Shown here one piece after another: positions 10,741-20,881 of a stretch of DNA of 64,000 nt. Made by a program: the position numbers and the translations under genes. Position 1 is the first letter of the stretch. Every line of letters starts with the position of its first letter. This DNA comes from Epiperipatus broadwayi (Eukaryota > Onychophora > Udeonychophora > Euonychophora > Peripatidae), in NCBI GenBank assembly GCA_028023455.1, contig JAQFVV010000037.1, positions 1,616,001 to 1,680,000 on the forward strand. The letters are read 5' to 3'. The notes below the pieces were generated by a model. The model worked only from the letters and a program-made list of their open reading frames with translations, made no database searches and was not told the origin of the DNA.

Positions 10741-12610
10741 CTTTTCGTTTCTTCAGCAGAAAACTTTTCTTTCTGATAATACCATGTCTAATTGTAGCTC
10801 TCCAATGTATTCTGTTTTCTGTCGTATCTTCCCAATGGAAACAATTAACAATCCATTTCTTTAGAATGTCTTTGAAATAATATTTATATCACAGACAGCG
10901 TTGACCTCTCTTACAAAACCAATGTTCAAATTCACCATAAAACATCCTTTTAGGAAGTCTTCCATTGTTCATTCATTTTACATGTCTAACCCAATGGAAA
11001 TGTGATTTTACAATAATGGATTCAGTAGTATCACTTCCTGAAAACTGAAGAACACAATGATTGCTTTTACGATCTTGCCATTGTATTTTTAAAATATTAC
11101 AGAACATCCTTAAATGAAACTTTTCTAATGCCATTATATTGCGCTGATAGAGCATCCAAGTTTCATATCCATATAATAAATTAAAATAACAGCTTTATAT
11201 ACAGTTACCTTAGTTGCAGTATATTTGCCTATGATGAAATACTCTATCTTTTAACTTGTTAAAAGCAGCAGAGTTTGTGTTGAATCTCGACATCTAAGTC
11301 CACCTTTCTTCTTATAAAACTACCAAGATACATTCTCAAGTTGATAACTATCAAAACTAAAAGTTGCTGAAGATTTTTCTTCTGTCACTTGCTGATAAAG
11401 AACTTGAGCTTTTTGAACCTTAATTAATAAACCAAGATGATTATAAGTTGCATTTAAAACATTAAGCATTCTATAAATTGCCGTTTGAACTGGCAAAAAT
11501 AGCACAATCATCAACATATTGAAAATCCAGAATCCAAAAAGCTTAAGTTCTTGTTTTTGCTTTTAATCACTTCAAATTAAAAATTCCATCATCAAACCTG
11601 TATTTTATCTTGATTCCTGTCTGATCAAGCAGCCTATAAAAAATTTCAAAAACTACTGTTAAAAAAATTGAAAACAATGTTGGAGCAAATACATATTCTT
11701 GTTTAACACCAGTTTTCATTTCAAATGTAGTAATACCACTTCACATTCCATCATGTAGAACAGGGGTCCCCAATCTTTTCGCACTTAAGAGCACATTCTA
11801 TAATACTGGCCAGATGGTGGGCACCATTTATTTTTTCAATCAGGTGGTGGGCACCATTTATTTTTTCAATGTAAATTTATAGTTGGATATTGTTAATAAT
11901 ACACATAATGTACAAAAAAATATTCATTTCAAAAATAAAATTTTAACATATAATTAATATTTTTATGCTGTAAAAGTATAATATGCCCTACAATTTGATT
12001 ACAATATAATACAATAATTTATAAGAAATTAAAAAAATTAAATTTATTTGTATCACATAAATAATTTTTTTAGCGGCGGGCACACGTAAAATGGTCTACG
12101 GGTGCCATGGTGCCCATGAGCATAGAGTTGGGGACCCCTGATGTAGAAGATATATAATATGAAAAAAAAATTGGTGAACAACCAATTAATTTCAAACAAT
12201 GCATAAACCTATCCTATTAATTGAATCAAAGGCCTTGACCAAATCAATAAAAGCGATTTATAAAACATTCTTTTGTTCCTGATACTTTTCTTGCATTTGC
12301 TTGGTAACAAAAATCACATCTACAATGCTTCTTGATTCCCTAAAATCATATTGTGTCTCTGGTAACCATTCATCTATAACTGGAAGCAATCTATTTAACA
12401 AAATTCTTGAAAATACCTATGCTGTGTGAATAATAATGATAATTCCATAATAATTTCCACAATCTTGCCTATTCCCGTTGTTTTTAAAAATTGGAACAAA
12501 GCATTCTTAAGATTGTATGGATTAATCATATTACCAGTGAATTAATTACAAATGTCTGACTATGCAAGAAGAATATTCAATTGGAATTTTTTGATCAACA
12601 TTTAGTAAAA
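10740..12610 (-). mobile_element. Decayed LINE family B, reverse transcriptase and C-terminus
   Basis: Read right to left, the region around 12180-12400 corresponds to RT core sequence. At 11320-11517 it encodes the segment after the catalytic YADD (MLMIVLFLPVQTAIYRMLN, then NHLGLLIKVQKAQVL). At 10973-11155 it encodes the C-terminal FHLRMFCNILKIQWQDRKSN with HFHWVRHVK, a degraded form of the LRCLRNILNIKWQDR...LRWVGHV signature. Stops and frameshifts are frequent. A hAT MITE at 11761-12140 splits it. The C-terminus differs from family A, so this is a different LINE family. Confidence 0.82.
11761..12140. mobile_element. hAT-type MITE, 380 bp, with 8-bp TSD
   Basis: The element starts CAGGGGTCCCCAA (11761) and ends with its complement TTGGGGACCCCTG (12140). 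It is flanked by the perfect 8-bp duplication ATGTAGAA at 11753-11760 and 12141-12148. CAG ends, the GGGGTCCCC core and an 8-bp TSD are diagnostic of hAT transposons. It has no transposase. An internal 30-bp tandem repeat begins 'ggtggtgggcaccatttatt' (near 11815 and 11844). It inserted into the family B LINE. Confidence 0.95.
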
Positions 12611-13485
12611 CTCCCATTTAAGTACTGTGCCAGTTTTTAGCACTGCTTTTAAAAATTAGTTCATAGTATGTGGAGAGTCATGCTCGAAGCAAAGTTGTGT
12701 TTGCAAGAGGAAGATTATTGTGAATAAATTGCTTGCAACTATTGAGAGTAACAATCATGGGAATGAACTCAATTGTACACAAATCATCATGTAGATAATA
12801 TAGTAAACTATTTCTTGTATTTATACATATGTTTTTTTGATGCATTTAAAGTATAAATAAGTTTTTGCAAAAATAATATAAATGGATTGTATTCTGCTAA
12901 TGAGAATACATATAATTATTTTTATTACAGTGGATCCATGATAAAGCACTGTATCAATGCAAGCTACTTTTATTATAGGCTATCCAAAAAACATTATAAC
13001 TTATAAATTTAAAAAAAAAAATGATATGACCGAGTCATTTTTGTATGTTTCTGCACTAAACACAGTTCATATTTATTTATAATACTTCTTTGGGTTATGT
13101 ATAAAGCATATACATTTTATGTCTTCACTTTTTTTAAATGTTTCCATACACAGTATTTTGAGTAATAATGCAAATTTAAGAACTTTTGTAAATTATCTTT
13201 TTTAAGCAATAAAATGAAAGTTACAAATTTAGCAGTGGTATGAAAAAAAGAACCATAAAACATTCTTCTACTGCATCCTAATGGACTTAAAGACAACAAA
13301 ACAATTTAGACAGGCCATAATCTGCTGATATCAAGATTTCTGTGTTTCCACAGTAAAATAAAAGTTATTGAAGAAAAAAGTTATCCAGATTGTCTGTAAT
13401 TGTTATAAAAATTTGATATTTTGTTACTGATTTTATTTTTTAAAAAAGGTGTAGTATAATAAGGTTATTTTTATTTTTCGAATGA
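12610..13485. other. AT-rich non-coding stretch
   Basis: There is no convincing gene. A 60-codon minus-strand frame at 13117-13299 has no recognisable motif and is probably chance. Confidence 0.45.
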
Positions 13486-13489
13486 ATAT

Positions 13490-14120
13490 TGTTATAGTCC
13501 TCCCTTCTCTCAGAAGTGGACTATTCCAGATGCCGCCTTATCTGATTGGATTAAGCATTGTTTGCCTCAGGCCAATAGGCTGATGTATAGATAAAAGCAT
13601 AGCCAATGATTATTACAGGCCAATGAGCAATGATGCTTTCTGAATCTGAAGGTTTTCAATAAGGTCAGGGATCTGGGTATAAATAGTCAGCCTTTTGTGA
13701 GAATCAAGGAAGAACGTGTCTAACCTAAACAGATGCTTTGCGTTCTCCCAGGGAAACTCTGCTAACATAAACAGCAGCAAGTATTCCCATTAATAGCACT
13801 ATGCTATTTAGATCTATGCAGCTAGGCAAGTCCCACAGAGACCGGACGCTGCTAAGATCACCCTTGGCTCGAGGCAAGCTAACTACATAGCTGGAAGAGT
13901 CATAGACCTTACCCGTGAGGCAAGCCATAAGGTGTGGCTGGAAGTGGCAGGCAAAACCCAGAGTTCACGTTAAACTCCAAGATTCGACTTATAAATATGC
14001 CTTTGTATACTGTATATTGTTTGTATATATTTGTACATAATAAATATAATAATACTTGTGTCAGTATTATTTTATATTATTTACTATTAGTTGGGTCTGT
14101 AATCCAGACCAAACACAACA
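13490..14120 (+). mobile_element. Solo LTR, 631 bp, with 5-bp TSD
   Basis: The segment begins TGTTATAGTCCTCCC and ends CCAAACACAACA, giving TGTT...AACA termini. It is flanked by the 5-bp duplication AATAT at 13485-13489 and 14121-14125. Inside lie several CCAAT elements (13570-13625), a TATA box TATAAATAG at 13678-13686 and an AATAAA poly(A) signal at about 14039, in the order expected of U3-R-U5 on the plus strand. GC content is well above the surroundings. No internal element follows, so it is a solo LTR left by recombination. The parent family (retrovirus-like or Gypsy) is not determined. The short ORFs here are not genes. Confidence 0.9.
13678..13686 (+). promoter_or_regulatory. TATA box of the solo LTR
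   Basis: TATAAATAG lies downstream of repeated GCCAAT motifs near 13571, 13600 and 13619. It fits a Pol II LTR promoter on the plus strand. Confidence 0.7.
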
Positions 14121-14149
14121 AATATAAATAAGTAAACATCTGTACAGTA

Positions 14150-14780
14150 AATACATATAAATGTGGTCTCTCAGTTTATTATTAATAGCCATATTATTAC
14201 TTTTTTTAGTTATTATATTATCTTTATTTATATATATGCATACTAAAGTACTTGCTATATATATGATGTATGTGTTGGAAAATATGTTTATGGAAAATAC
14301 TGTACACTTACAACACAATAGGAAATATGTATTATAATCAAAGCTTATGCAAGAGGGCTTGGGACAAAATATTGCAAGTATAGCAGTATTTATTTTTAAC
14401 TATATTTCAAGATGGTTTTGTTAATGAGAATATTCATAGCTTATTGTCCTTCAAACAATATTTCCATTCATATTCGTTACCTAATATAATGAATAATGTA
14501 TATGTAAGTAATCACTATATGTGCTTATATATATCTAGATTAAAAGATAATAATTTTAAATATTAAAAATGAATATATTACTTTATTAAATAAGCAAATC
14601 ATATCATATGTTTGTTTGAATGTTTGTGAATATTGTCATTTCTTTGTAATTATATGTTGGAATATTTTTGATCATCTCATTTTAATTTTAAATATTTTTG
14701 GAAAAAAAATCAAGTTTTATTTAATTAAACTTTTCAAATACATTGAACTATTGAAATAACACACAGATTAATATATAACA
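14150..14780. other. AT-rich non-coding stretch
   Basis: Nothing recognisable was found. Confidence 0.4.
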
Positions 14781-14787
14781 CAATAAT

Positions 14788-14915
14788 TCAAGTGGTGTTA
14801 TTTTTTTCTTCAGTTGCTTCTAATTGACTAGAATGACTTTAAATTCACTACTTCATGAATCTAAAGTTCACCAGTTCAATTAACACCACCTGAAGAATTG
14901 AGGAGAATAATTTAA
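14788..14915 (+). repeat. SINE-like element with inverted ends
   Basis: The ends TTCAAGTGGTGTTA (about 14788) and TAACACCACCTGAA (about 14880) are inverted complements. They enclose about 80 bp with a weak B-box-like 'caccagttcaatt'. A related layout begins 'tcaagtggtatttt' at 48189. The class is uncertain. Confidence 0.45.
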
Positions 14916-14971
14916 TTATTATTATTATTACTAACTGAATGTATTTTAAAAGTACAAATAAAGTTTGAAGA

Positions 14972-15290
14972 TACTGTGGTATTAGAGCTGCTACATGAAG
15001 AATTATAATCGTTTAATCATTAAATTAATTAGGTTATTAAATCAAAAACATATTTTAAAATCTACATTAAAAAAAAAAAAAATTAACAAAAAAAAATACG
15101 AAAAGCATTAATGTGAAGACTTGTTAAAATGCGTGTTTAAATCAAATTGAGTGATTCGAACTCAGACTTTTACATGACCTACAACTCTCAATGCCATCTT
15201 ATATTGCTGACTCACCTGATCACACACATGTTGAAAAGATAAATAATCACCAATATATGTATTTCATGCTAAACCAGCACTCATTAAAGT
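14972..15290. repeat. Tandem duplication, first unit
   Basis: It starts 'tactgtggtattagagctgc' and repeats at 15331. The unit contains the tRNA-like and hammerhead-like segment in minus orientation (15120-15290). The second unit has about 70 extra bases near 15500-15580. Confidence 0.85.
15259..15286 (-). ncRNA. Degenerate hammerhead-ribozyme-like motif
   Basis: On the minus strand this reads TAATGA, then a stem GTGCT/AGCAT with loop GGTTT, then GAAATAC. The core corresponds to CUGAUGA - stem II - GAAA, with the first core base changed. Downstream are 'attggtgattatttatc' and a tRNA-like region. It is a related copy of the motif at 15689-15717. The altered core suggests loss of activity. Confidence 0.5.
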
Positions 15291-15581
15291 ATGAAGATAA
15301 GTTATCTTAATATAAAGCTGAATACTAAGGTACTGTGGTATTAGAGCTGCTACATGAAGAATTATAACCTTTTAATCATTAAATTGATTAGGTTATTAAA
15401 TCAAAAACATATTTTAAAATCTACATTAAAAAAAACAATTTAACAAAAAGCATTAATGTGAAGAATAGTTAAAATGCTTGTTTAAATCCAATTCAGTGTG
15501 TGTTTGCACGTGCATATTCTGCATAATTATTTTAATACATTGTACAGGCTTACACCTGCACTTATATATGTAATATATGCG

Positions 15582-15660
15582 GGATTCGAACTCAGACTTT
15601 CACATGACCTACAACTCTCAGTGCCATCTTATATTGCTGACTCATCTGATCACACACATG
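15582..15660 (-). repeat. tRNA-like (SINE-type) segment
   Basis: The minus strand reads GGCACTGAGAG (A-box-like), then GAGTTCGAATCCC (B-box-like). This suggests a Pol III-type tRNA-derived module. It lies 3' of the hammerhead-like motif on the same strand. A related copy lies at 15152-15230. Confidence 0.55.
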
Positions 15661-15688
15661 TTGAAAAAATAAATAATCACCAATACAC

Positions 15689-15717
15689 GTATTTCGTGCT
15701 AAAGCAGCACTCATCAG
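15689..15717 (-). ncRNA. Hammerhead-ribozyme-like motif with intact core
   Basis: The minus strand reads CTGATGA, then stem II GTGCT-(GCTTT)-AGCAC with five Watson-Crick pairs, then GAAA and TACGTGTA. The bases before the core (TCAA) can pair with TTGG after TACGTGTA, giving a short stem I. The near-palindromic ATACGTGTAT could act as a minimal stem III, as described for dimeric hammerheads. All core elements CUGAUGA and GAAA are present. Activity is not shown. Confidence 0.6.
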
Positions 15718-15799
15718 TTGACTCAGATTACCCTCTCCACACATATATACAATTAGTAATGGTTCTTTATTATCAATAGCACATTCAATCTTTAAATAT

Positions 15800-18200
15800 A
15801 TAATATGTTTGCATATTTGTATAATCATTAAAAAATAAGATCTTAAAACTCAATTAAATAGCCAGTATGGATGGGAAAATGCTCAAAGGGGAAAAAAATT
15901 AAATTCATAGCAATATTATTCCCAAATTAAATCAAGCCTATTTCTGCTGCTTAATTTTTTAGGTCCTTTAATATTAATATTTGAATTAGAATCTAAATAA
16001 ACAAATATATGGTATCTTTATCTTATTCCATCATTTAAATATTAAAAGTGTCTCAACACAAACATATTTTATCAGAACAAATCCAACAGCATCCCAAATT
16101 AATTACATTATAAAGCATAGTAAAAAAGAGATATATATTGTAATTTGTGTATGTGCACATACTAGATATAACATATATGTTACTTAAGGAAATTGCTTTA
16201 TGTAATTAAAAAAAATAGATTTTTTTAATATATCATTATTAAAATTTTTATAAAGGTGTATTATTTAAAATTAAAAACAAGAGTATAGTTGTATTATATA
16301 AAAGAAGAAAGAAAAATAGTTTTGATGTGTGCAAGAATTTGAATTGCATAGTTTATAAAAATATAAAGTATTATATGACCCTTTCTGAACTTGTTCTGAA
16401 TGGGATTTTAAATAAATAATTTGTTCATTCATAGAGTAAATTAAATGGCAAATCTAAATATATTATTGAAAATTAGGAATTATTAAAATTAAGAAAATTA
16501 TCCTTAATTGTTAATATTTAGTAATGATTTTTTTCTTCCTTCTTATCAATAAATAAATAAAAAATACTTTTTTTGTTTATTTAGTTATAAAATAACTATA
16601 TAATTTAAAAGTATATATAAAATTATTTGTTTCCACAATATGTTGGGAAATGGATACTTATCTCTGTAATTAATAAGAAGTTTTCAGATAAAAGTGATAG
16701 AGCTGTTATCTGTTAAGTACAGAGATAAGTGTGAAAAACATCAAATGTGGTATAAATAGATCAGAAACAAAAACTACAGCAGTCTAGTCTAGTCTATTCC
16801 AAGCCATAGATCAAGAAGCAGTGATCCCATGTAGAGAACAGAAACTGATAAATAAAAAAGTTCTCCACTGAATAACTTGGATAGCTGTAATCTTGATGTC
16901 TGTTTTAAAATATTTTTCAATACTCCATTTATAATAGCAGGTATGATGATCTTATCTAGTGGAAGACTATCTACTATGTGAGACTAGAAAACTAAAATCA
17001 CACTGTTCAAAACATCCAGAGTGATGCAATCAGATCCAGAGTCTAATGCTGAAGTTTTCTAAAACCAGCTATCATCTTTAATCATGCCATGAAGAGAGAA
17101 GTGGATTGTGCTTTGAGACCTACTGTATCCCTATATAATGGCACCATTGCTCAAACTACTGTGCCCAGGATGAACTAATTAAGCTATTCATAAATATAGT
17201 AAAAGAATGACATCTGCAAAAACCATGGTTTCAAACTTTTCAAATTTTACACTTTGTAAAATCTTATCAAGATAATTAATTATTCTAAGACTTTAAAATA
17301 TTTCTAATAATTATTATTTATTAAACTTAGTAATAATTGCAAATACTTAAGCAACATGTTTATATATCTTGTTCATAAATTATTGTTATTTTTATTAATA
17401 ATAATGCTATTAACATTCATTATGCTAGTAATATCCACAACCACTAAAACTCAATGGATGCCTTCTGGCATCCATTGATTACTCTGATTGGCACAGGGTG
17501 GCACTACTGTATGGAGAGAGTTTTTGCCTTGTTTAATATCCACAACCCTGAATAATCATGCCATTCACTTAAAGACATGCAGGGACAATGGTAATAATTT
17601 ATAAATGATGGTGATCAGGCATTAATGTTTTCCAGAAGTAAATTTTCCTTTTTTTTTTATTTATTTAAACTAGAAAGATAAATTAAAAATACTTCTGGGA
17701 GTAATGGTACTTAGTTTAATCTTCAGTGCTGGATTATAAGTTATTAACTTAATCATTATCACAGATGTATGGTTAATGTTATTGTATATATTCAAATTTA
17801 ACTATTTTTATTTGAATGTATATTAACCATTTAATAAATATTTATTTTTGCACCTAATGTTCCATTATATTAGTATTAGAAGCATCAGTCAAAACATTAT
17901 TATATATAAATATATATTAAATGAATACAAACCAATTCTGGAATATTTCAATTTAGCTACTTGTATTTAGAAACACAATATCTGAATCAAGCAGCAAAAA
18001 TAAAAAGATAATCTTTTTGACTATGCTTCTTAATTCAGACTTTGTTTTTTTAAATATAGGTAGCGCTGTTGAAATATTCTAGTATTGCATTATATTTATT
18101 GATTCTACTAAAGTTTCAACTACCATTAATTTATTAATATATATATATGAAGCACCATTAATTCTTCAAATGTTATTGAGATAATTTTTTAAACTTTAGC
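15800..18200. other. AT-rich non-coding stretch
   Basis: Mostly featureless. A less AT-rich patch at 16770-17170 could on the minus strand be a decayed coding fragment, but I could not assign it. R1-type repeat sequence occurs near 17455-17545. Confidence 0.4.
17455..17545 (+). repeat. Dispersed repeat R1 copy
   Basis: It reads 'ggcatccattgattactctg' then 'gggtggcactactgtatgga'. The same sentence with variations recurs at 41616-41690, 42028-42080 and near 59000. Non-coding repeat family of unknown class. Confidence 0.6.
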
Positions 18201-18225
18201 ATATCATATTAATGAAAAAAGAACA

Positions 18226-18266
18226 ATTTCGGCAAGACAAATGTTTAGGGTCTGCCTTCATCAGGT
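18226..18266 (-). ncRNA. Penelope-type hammerhead-like motif
   Basis: The minus strand reads CCTGATGA, then stem II AGGCAGAC / GTCTTGCC with an 11-base loop and one bulge, then GAAATTG. Perfect CUGAUGA and GAAA cores with a paired stem II match the layout known from Penelope-like 3' regions. It stands alone, with no Penelope ORF next to it, so it is probably a relic of another element's terminal region. Confidence 0.55.
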
Positions 18267-18479
18267 GCCTAGAAGTGATCAACATTCATCAAAATAGTAA
18301 CATTATTATTGTTTAAATTTCACTGCAACACACCATGCTAAATATTGAATATTCAAATCTGTGGTAAATTTAATATAGTCTTATTTCGAATAATGACAGA
18401 ATTATATAAAGCTCATTTTTTTCATAAAAAAATCTATCATATAATTAAATATCTAAATATGTAAAAAATAATAACACCA

Positions 18480-19117
18480 TCATAAATATATAATTATTGA
18501 TATTAACTTTTCATGTGCCAAATAAAGACTAAAAAGGCAAGGATAGATATAGATATTGATATGGAAAAGAATATGTTTATATTTAGAAATGAAAATAGGA
18601 TCAAAGATAATATGGGATAAGGGAGAAAAATAGATAGTGTAAGGATATAAAATAATTACTTCTTTTATAGAGAATGTCTGGAAATAAGGAAATTTAAAGA
18701 AAAAACTAGAAGTATTTTTATAAAACTCAGTTTTAAGCAAAGAAATAGAGATATGAGTAAGTGGGAAGAATTGGAGATTTTCATAGGAGAAAAATTAGCT
18801 TATTAGCAGTGATAGAGACACATTTGAAGACTAAAGAAGAACCATATTTTCAGAAATATAGACGTGGATAAGAAAAGTGGGGATTATTGTTAAGTAGAAC
18901 ATCTTAAAAAAAATTTGTAAAGAACATATGTGGGTTAGATTGAAATTAGATAAAAGGAAACAAATGTGAGCATATTTAGCTACTGAAAATGGTAAAATGT
19001 GAAAGAGTTAGATGAATATTTTAGAGAATATTTACATAGGGTATAAGTGAGTTTAGAATAAGTAATTACAAAAAAATTTAATTGTAGGTGGCATGAATAA
19101 TCATATTAATAAAATTA
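18480..19117 (+). mobile_element. LINE family C, endonuclease part (left of insertion)
   Basis: The plus strand encodes, with many stops, AVIETHLKTKEEPYFQKY near 18800-18850 and a segment like VGGMNNHINKIN near 19083-19117. These correspond to the ETHL and GDMNAHIN motifs of an APE-type LINE endonuclease. The frame is cut at 19117 by the inverted GIY-YIG element and resumes at 20882. The LINE was already part of the locus when the insertion happened. Confidence 0.7.
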
Positions 19118-19249
19118 AATAATTTAATATATCCAGCACACAGTTCTTCTTTTCAAAATAGTTCATATATATCTAATATAGAAATAAAACAAACTAACTT
19201 CTTCTTTTTAAAACTTGATTTATTATGACTATAATCATGAAAAAGAAAT

Positions 19250-19285
19250 CCGACGTTTCCACTATTTTTTATAGTCTTTTTCAAG
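19250..19285 (-). ncRNA. Hammerhead-like motif in left arm of Penelope dimer
   Basis: The minus strand reads CTTGAAAAAG, a stem ACTAT/ATAGT, then GGAAACGTCGG. The GAAAC-GTC end is typical of Penelope-like hammerheads, while the first core strand (CTTGAAA) departs from CUGAUGA. It is therefore a variant or inactive form. Confidence 0.45.
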
Positions 19286-19491
19286 GCACACTAAAATAAA
19301 ATATATATACACAATAAATATCACATATTCCAAAAAAAAAAAAAAAATTACAAAATATATCCATAACTAAAATTTTCTTTTTTTTACCTTATCTCACTCC
19401 CCTTTCCTATTACAATCACAACTTAAACACAACTAATTCCTTTTTAAAATTCTATATATATATCAAACAAAAACTTTTAATTAAAAACCTA

Positions 19492-19980
19492 TTATTTTCT
19501 TTTATCTTTTTCTATTAACATCCTATATAATTCTGGTTTTATTTCATTTATGTATACACCCTCTTTTATTATCCTTTCATTATATGACTTAATACATTCC
19601 AAAGGTTTTATTTCAAAATCCCCATGCTTAAATTTATTCTTATGAATGTAAATAGAATTTTTATCACCTAAATGCTGTTTTAATCTAGTTTTTAATTTAT
19701 TTTTACTAGTCCCAATATATGTCATTTCTACATTCTTTCTAAAACAATTCAAACATTTTATCAAATAAACAGAATTCATAATGTCTAACCTATTATAATC
19801 CCCATTATTATTAATTAAAAAATTTAAATTTGCTTTCTTTTTATAAACTGGACAAATTGAAACACTATATTTCCTATTAATCATTTTAACTAATTTCTTA
19901 ACTTTAATAAATAAATCTTTAGATATATTAAAACCAACATAAATAATCTTTTCTCTATTTTTATTCCTATCTAATCCCAT
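19492..19980 (-). CDS. GIY-YIG endonuclease domain protein, Penelope-like (left arm)
   Basis: This 162-residue intact frame carries the C-terminal endonuclease module of a Penelope-like retroelement, which nicks target DNA during insertion. The GIY half is VYLIKCLNC at residues 71-79 and the YIG half TYIGTS at 87-92. Arg99 and His103 (KTRLKQH) follow, and a Glu lies in YNERIIKEG near 134-140, as expected for the catalytic set. The reverse transcriptase is missing. The protein is nearly identical to its mirror copy at 20052-20540, with a few substitutions and in-frame indels. A full Penelope protein is roughly 600-850 residues, so this is either a 5'-truncated copy or an endonuclease-only derivative. 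Confidence 0.8.
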   Translation of the reverse strand: MGLDRNKNREKIIYVGFNISKDLFIKVKKLVKMINRKYSVSICPVYKKKANLNFLINNNGDYNRLDIMNSVYLIKCLNCFRKNVEMTYIGTSKNKLKTRLKQHLGDKNSIYIHKNKFKHGDFEIKPLECIKSYNERIIKEGVYINEIKPELYRMLIEKDKRK

Positions 19981-20051
19981 TCTATTCCTTAATCTTTTCT
20001 CTATTTTTATTCCTATCTAATCCCATTCTATTCCTTATAATAAGGAATAGA

Positions 20052-20540
20052 ATGGGATTAGATAGGAATAAAAATAGAGAAAAGATTTATGCTGGTTTTA
20101 ATATATCTAAAGATTTATTTATTAAAGTTAAGAAATTAGTTAAAATGATTAATAGGAAATATAATGTTTCAATTTGTCCAGTTTATAAAAAGAAAGCAAA
20201 TTTAAATTTTTTAATTAATAATAATGGGGATTATAATAGGTTAGACCTTATGAATTCAGTTTATTTGATAAAATGTTTAAATTGTTTTAGAAAGAATGTA
20301 GAAATGACATATATTGGGACTAGTAAAAATAAATTAAAAACTAGATTAAAACAGCATTTAGGTGATAAAAATTCTGCTATTTACATTCATAAGAATAAAT
20401 GTAAGCATGGGGATTTTGAAATAAAACCTTTGGAATGTATTAAGTCATATAATGAAAGGATAATAAAAGAGGGTGTATACATAAATGAAATAAAACCAGA
20501 ATTAAATAGGATGTTAATAGAAAAAGATAAAAGAAAATAA
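20052..20540 (+). CDS. GIY-YIG endonuclease domain protein, Penelope-like (right arm)
   Basis: This is the mirror-image partner of 19492-19980, also intact at 162 residues. It keeps VYLIKCLNC, TYIGTS, KTRLKQH and the downstream Glu. Differences include one Ile lost after REKI, an Ala added before IYIHKN, and Phe to Cys in HKNKCKHG. That both frames stay open with in-frame indels is notable, but it may only reflect a recent origin. A possible start is the Met of MGLDRNKN, which lies almost at the palindrome centre. The true start of the parent protein would be further upstream. Confidence 0.8.
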   Translation: MGLDRNKNREKIYAGFNISKDLFIKVKKLVKMINRKYNVSICPVYKKKANLNFLINNNGDYNRLDLMNSVYLIKCLNCFRKNVEMTYIGTSKNKLKTRLKQHLGDKNSAIYIHKNKCKHGDFEIKPLECIKSYNERIIKEGVYINEIKPELNRMLIEKDKRK

Positions 20541-20760
20541 TAGGTTTTTAATTAAAAGTTTTTGTTTGATATATATAGAATTTTAAAAAGGAATTAGTTG
20601 TGTTTAAGTTGTGATTGTAATAGGAAAGGGGAGTGAGATAAGGTAAAAAAAAAAAGAAAATTTTGGTTATGGATATATTTTGTAATTTTTAATTAATTTA
20701 ATTTTTTTTTTTTTGGAATATGTGATATTTATTGTGTATATATATTTTATTTTAGTGTGC

Positions 20761-20796
20761 CTTGAAAAAGATTATAAAAAATAGTGGAAACGTCGG
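20761..20796 (+). ncRNA. Hammerhead-like motif in right arm of Penelope dimer
   Basis: The plus strand reads CTTGAAAAAG, then ATTAT and ATAGT across an A-rich loop, then GGAAACGTCGG. The stem keeps pairing through a T-G wobble where the left arm has C-G. Confidence 0.45.
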
Positions 20797-20881
20797 ATTT
20801 CTTTTTCATGATTATAGTCATAATAAATCAAGTTTTAAAAAGAAGGAGTTAGTTTGTTTTATTTCTATATTAATAAAATTA

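Larger units (their letters stand above)
15331..15740. repeat. Tandem duplication, second unit
   Basis: This is the second copy of 14972-15290, offset by about 359 bp at its start and about 430 bp at its end because of an internal insertion. It carries the better-preserved hammerhead-like motif. Confidence 0.85.
19118..20866. mobile_element. Inverted dimer of a short Penelope-like element, 15-bp TSD
   Basis: Two nearly identical arms (about 19174-20038 and 20039-20872) lie head to head, each with a 162-residue GIY-YIG ORF and a 3' region with a hammerhead-like motif. The whole is bounded by the direct repeat ATATTAATAAAATTA at 19103-19117 and 20867-20881, in the middle of LINE family C. A 56-bp segment at 19118-19173 belongs to the insert but not to the palindrome. 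At the centre a 46-bp block (about 19951-20038) is tandemly repeated before the fold. Confidence 0.85.

Noticed and set aside
16770-17170. Possible decayed coding sequence on the minus strand (ALDSGSDCITLDVLN)
   Set aside because: The patch is less AT-rich and partly open, but I could not match it to a LINE RT or any domain with confidence.
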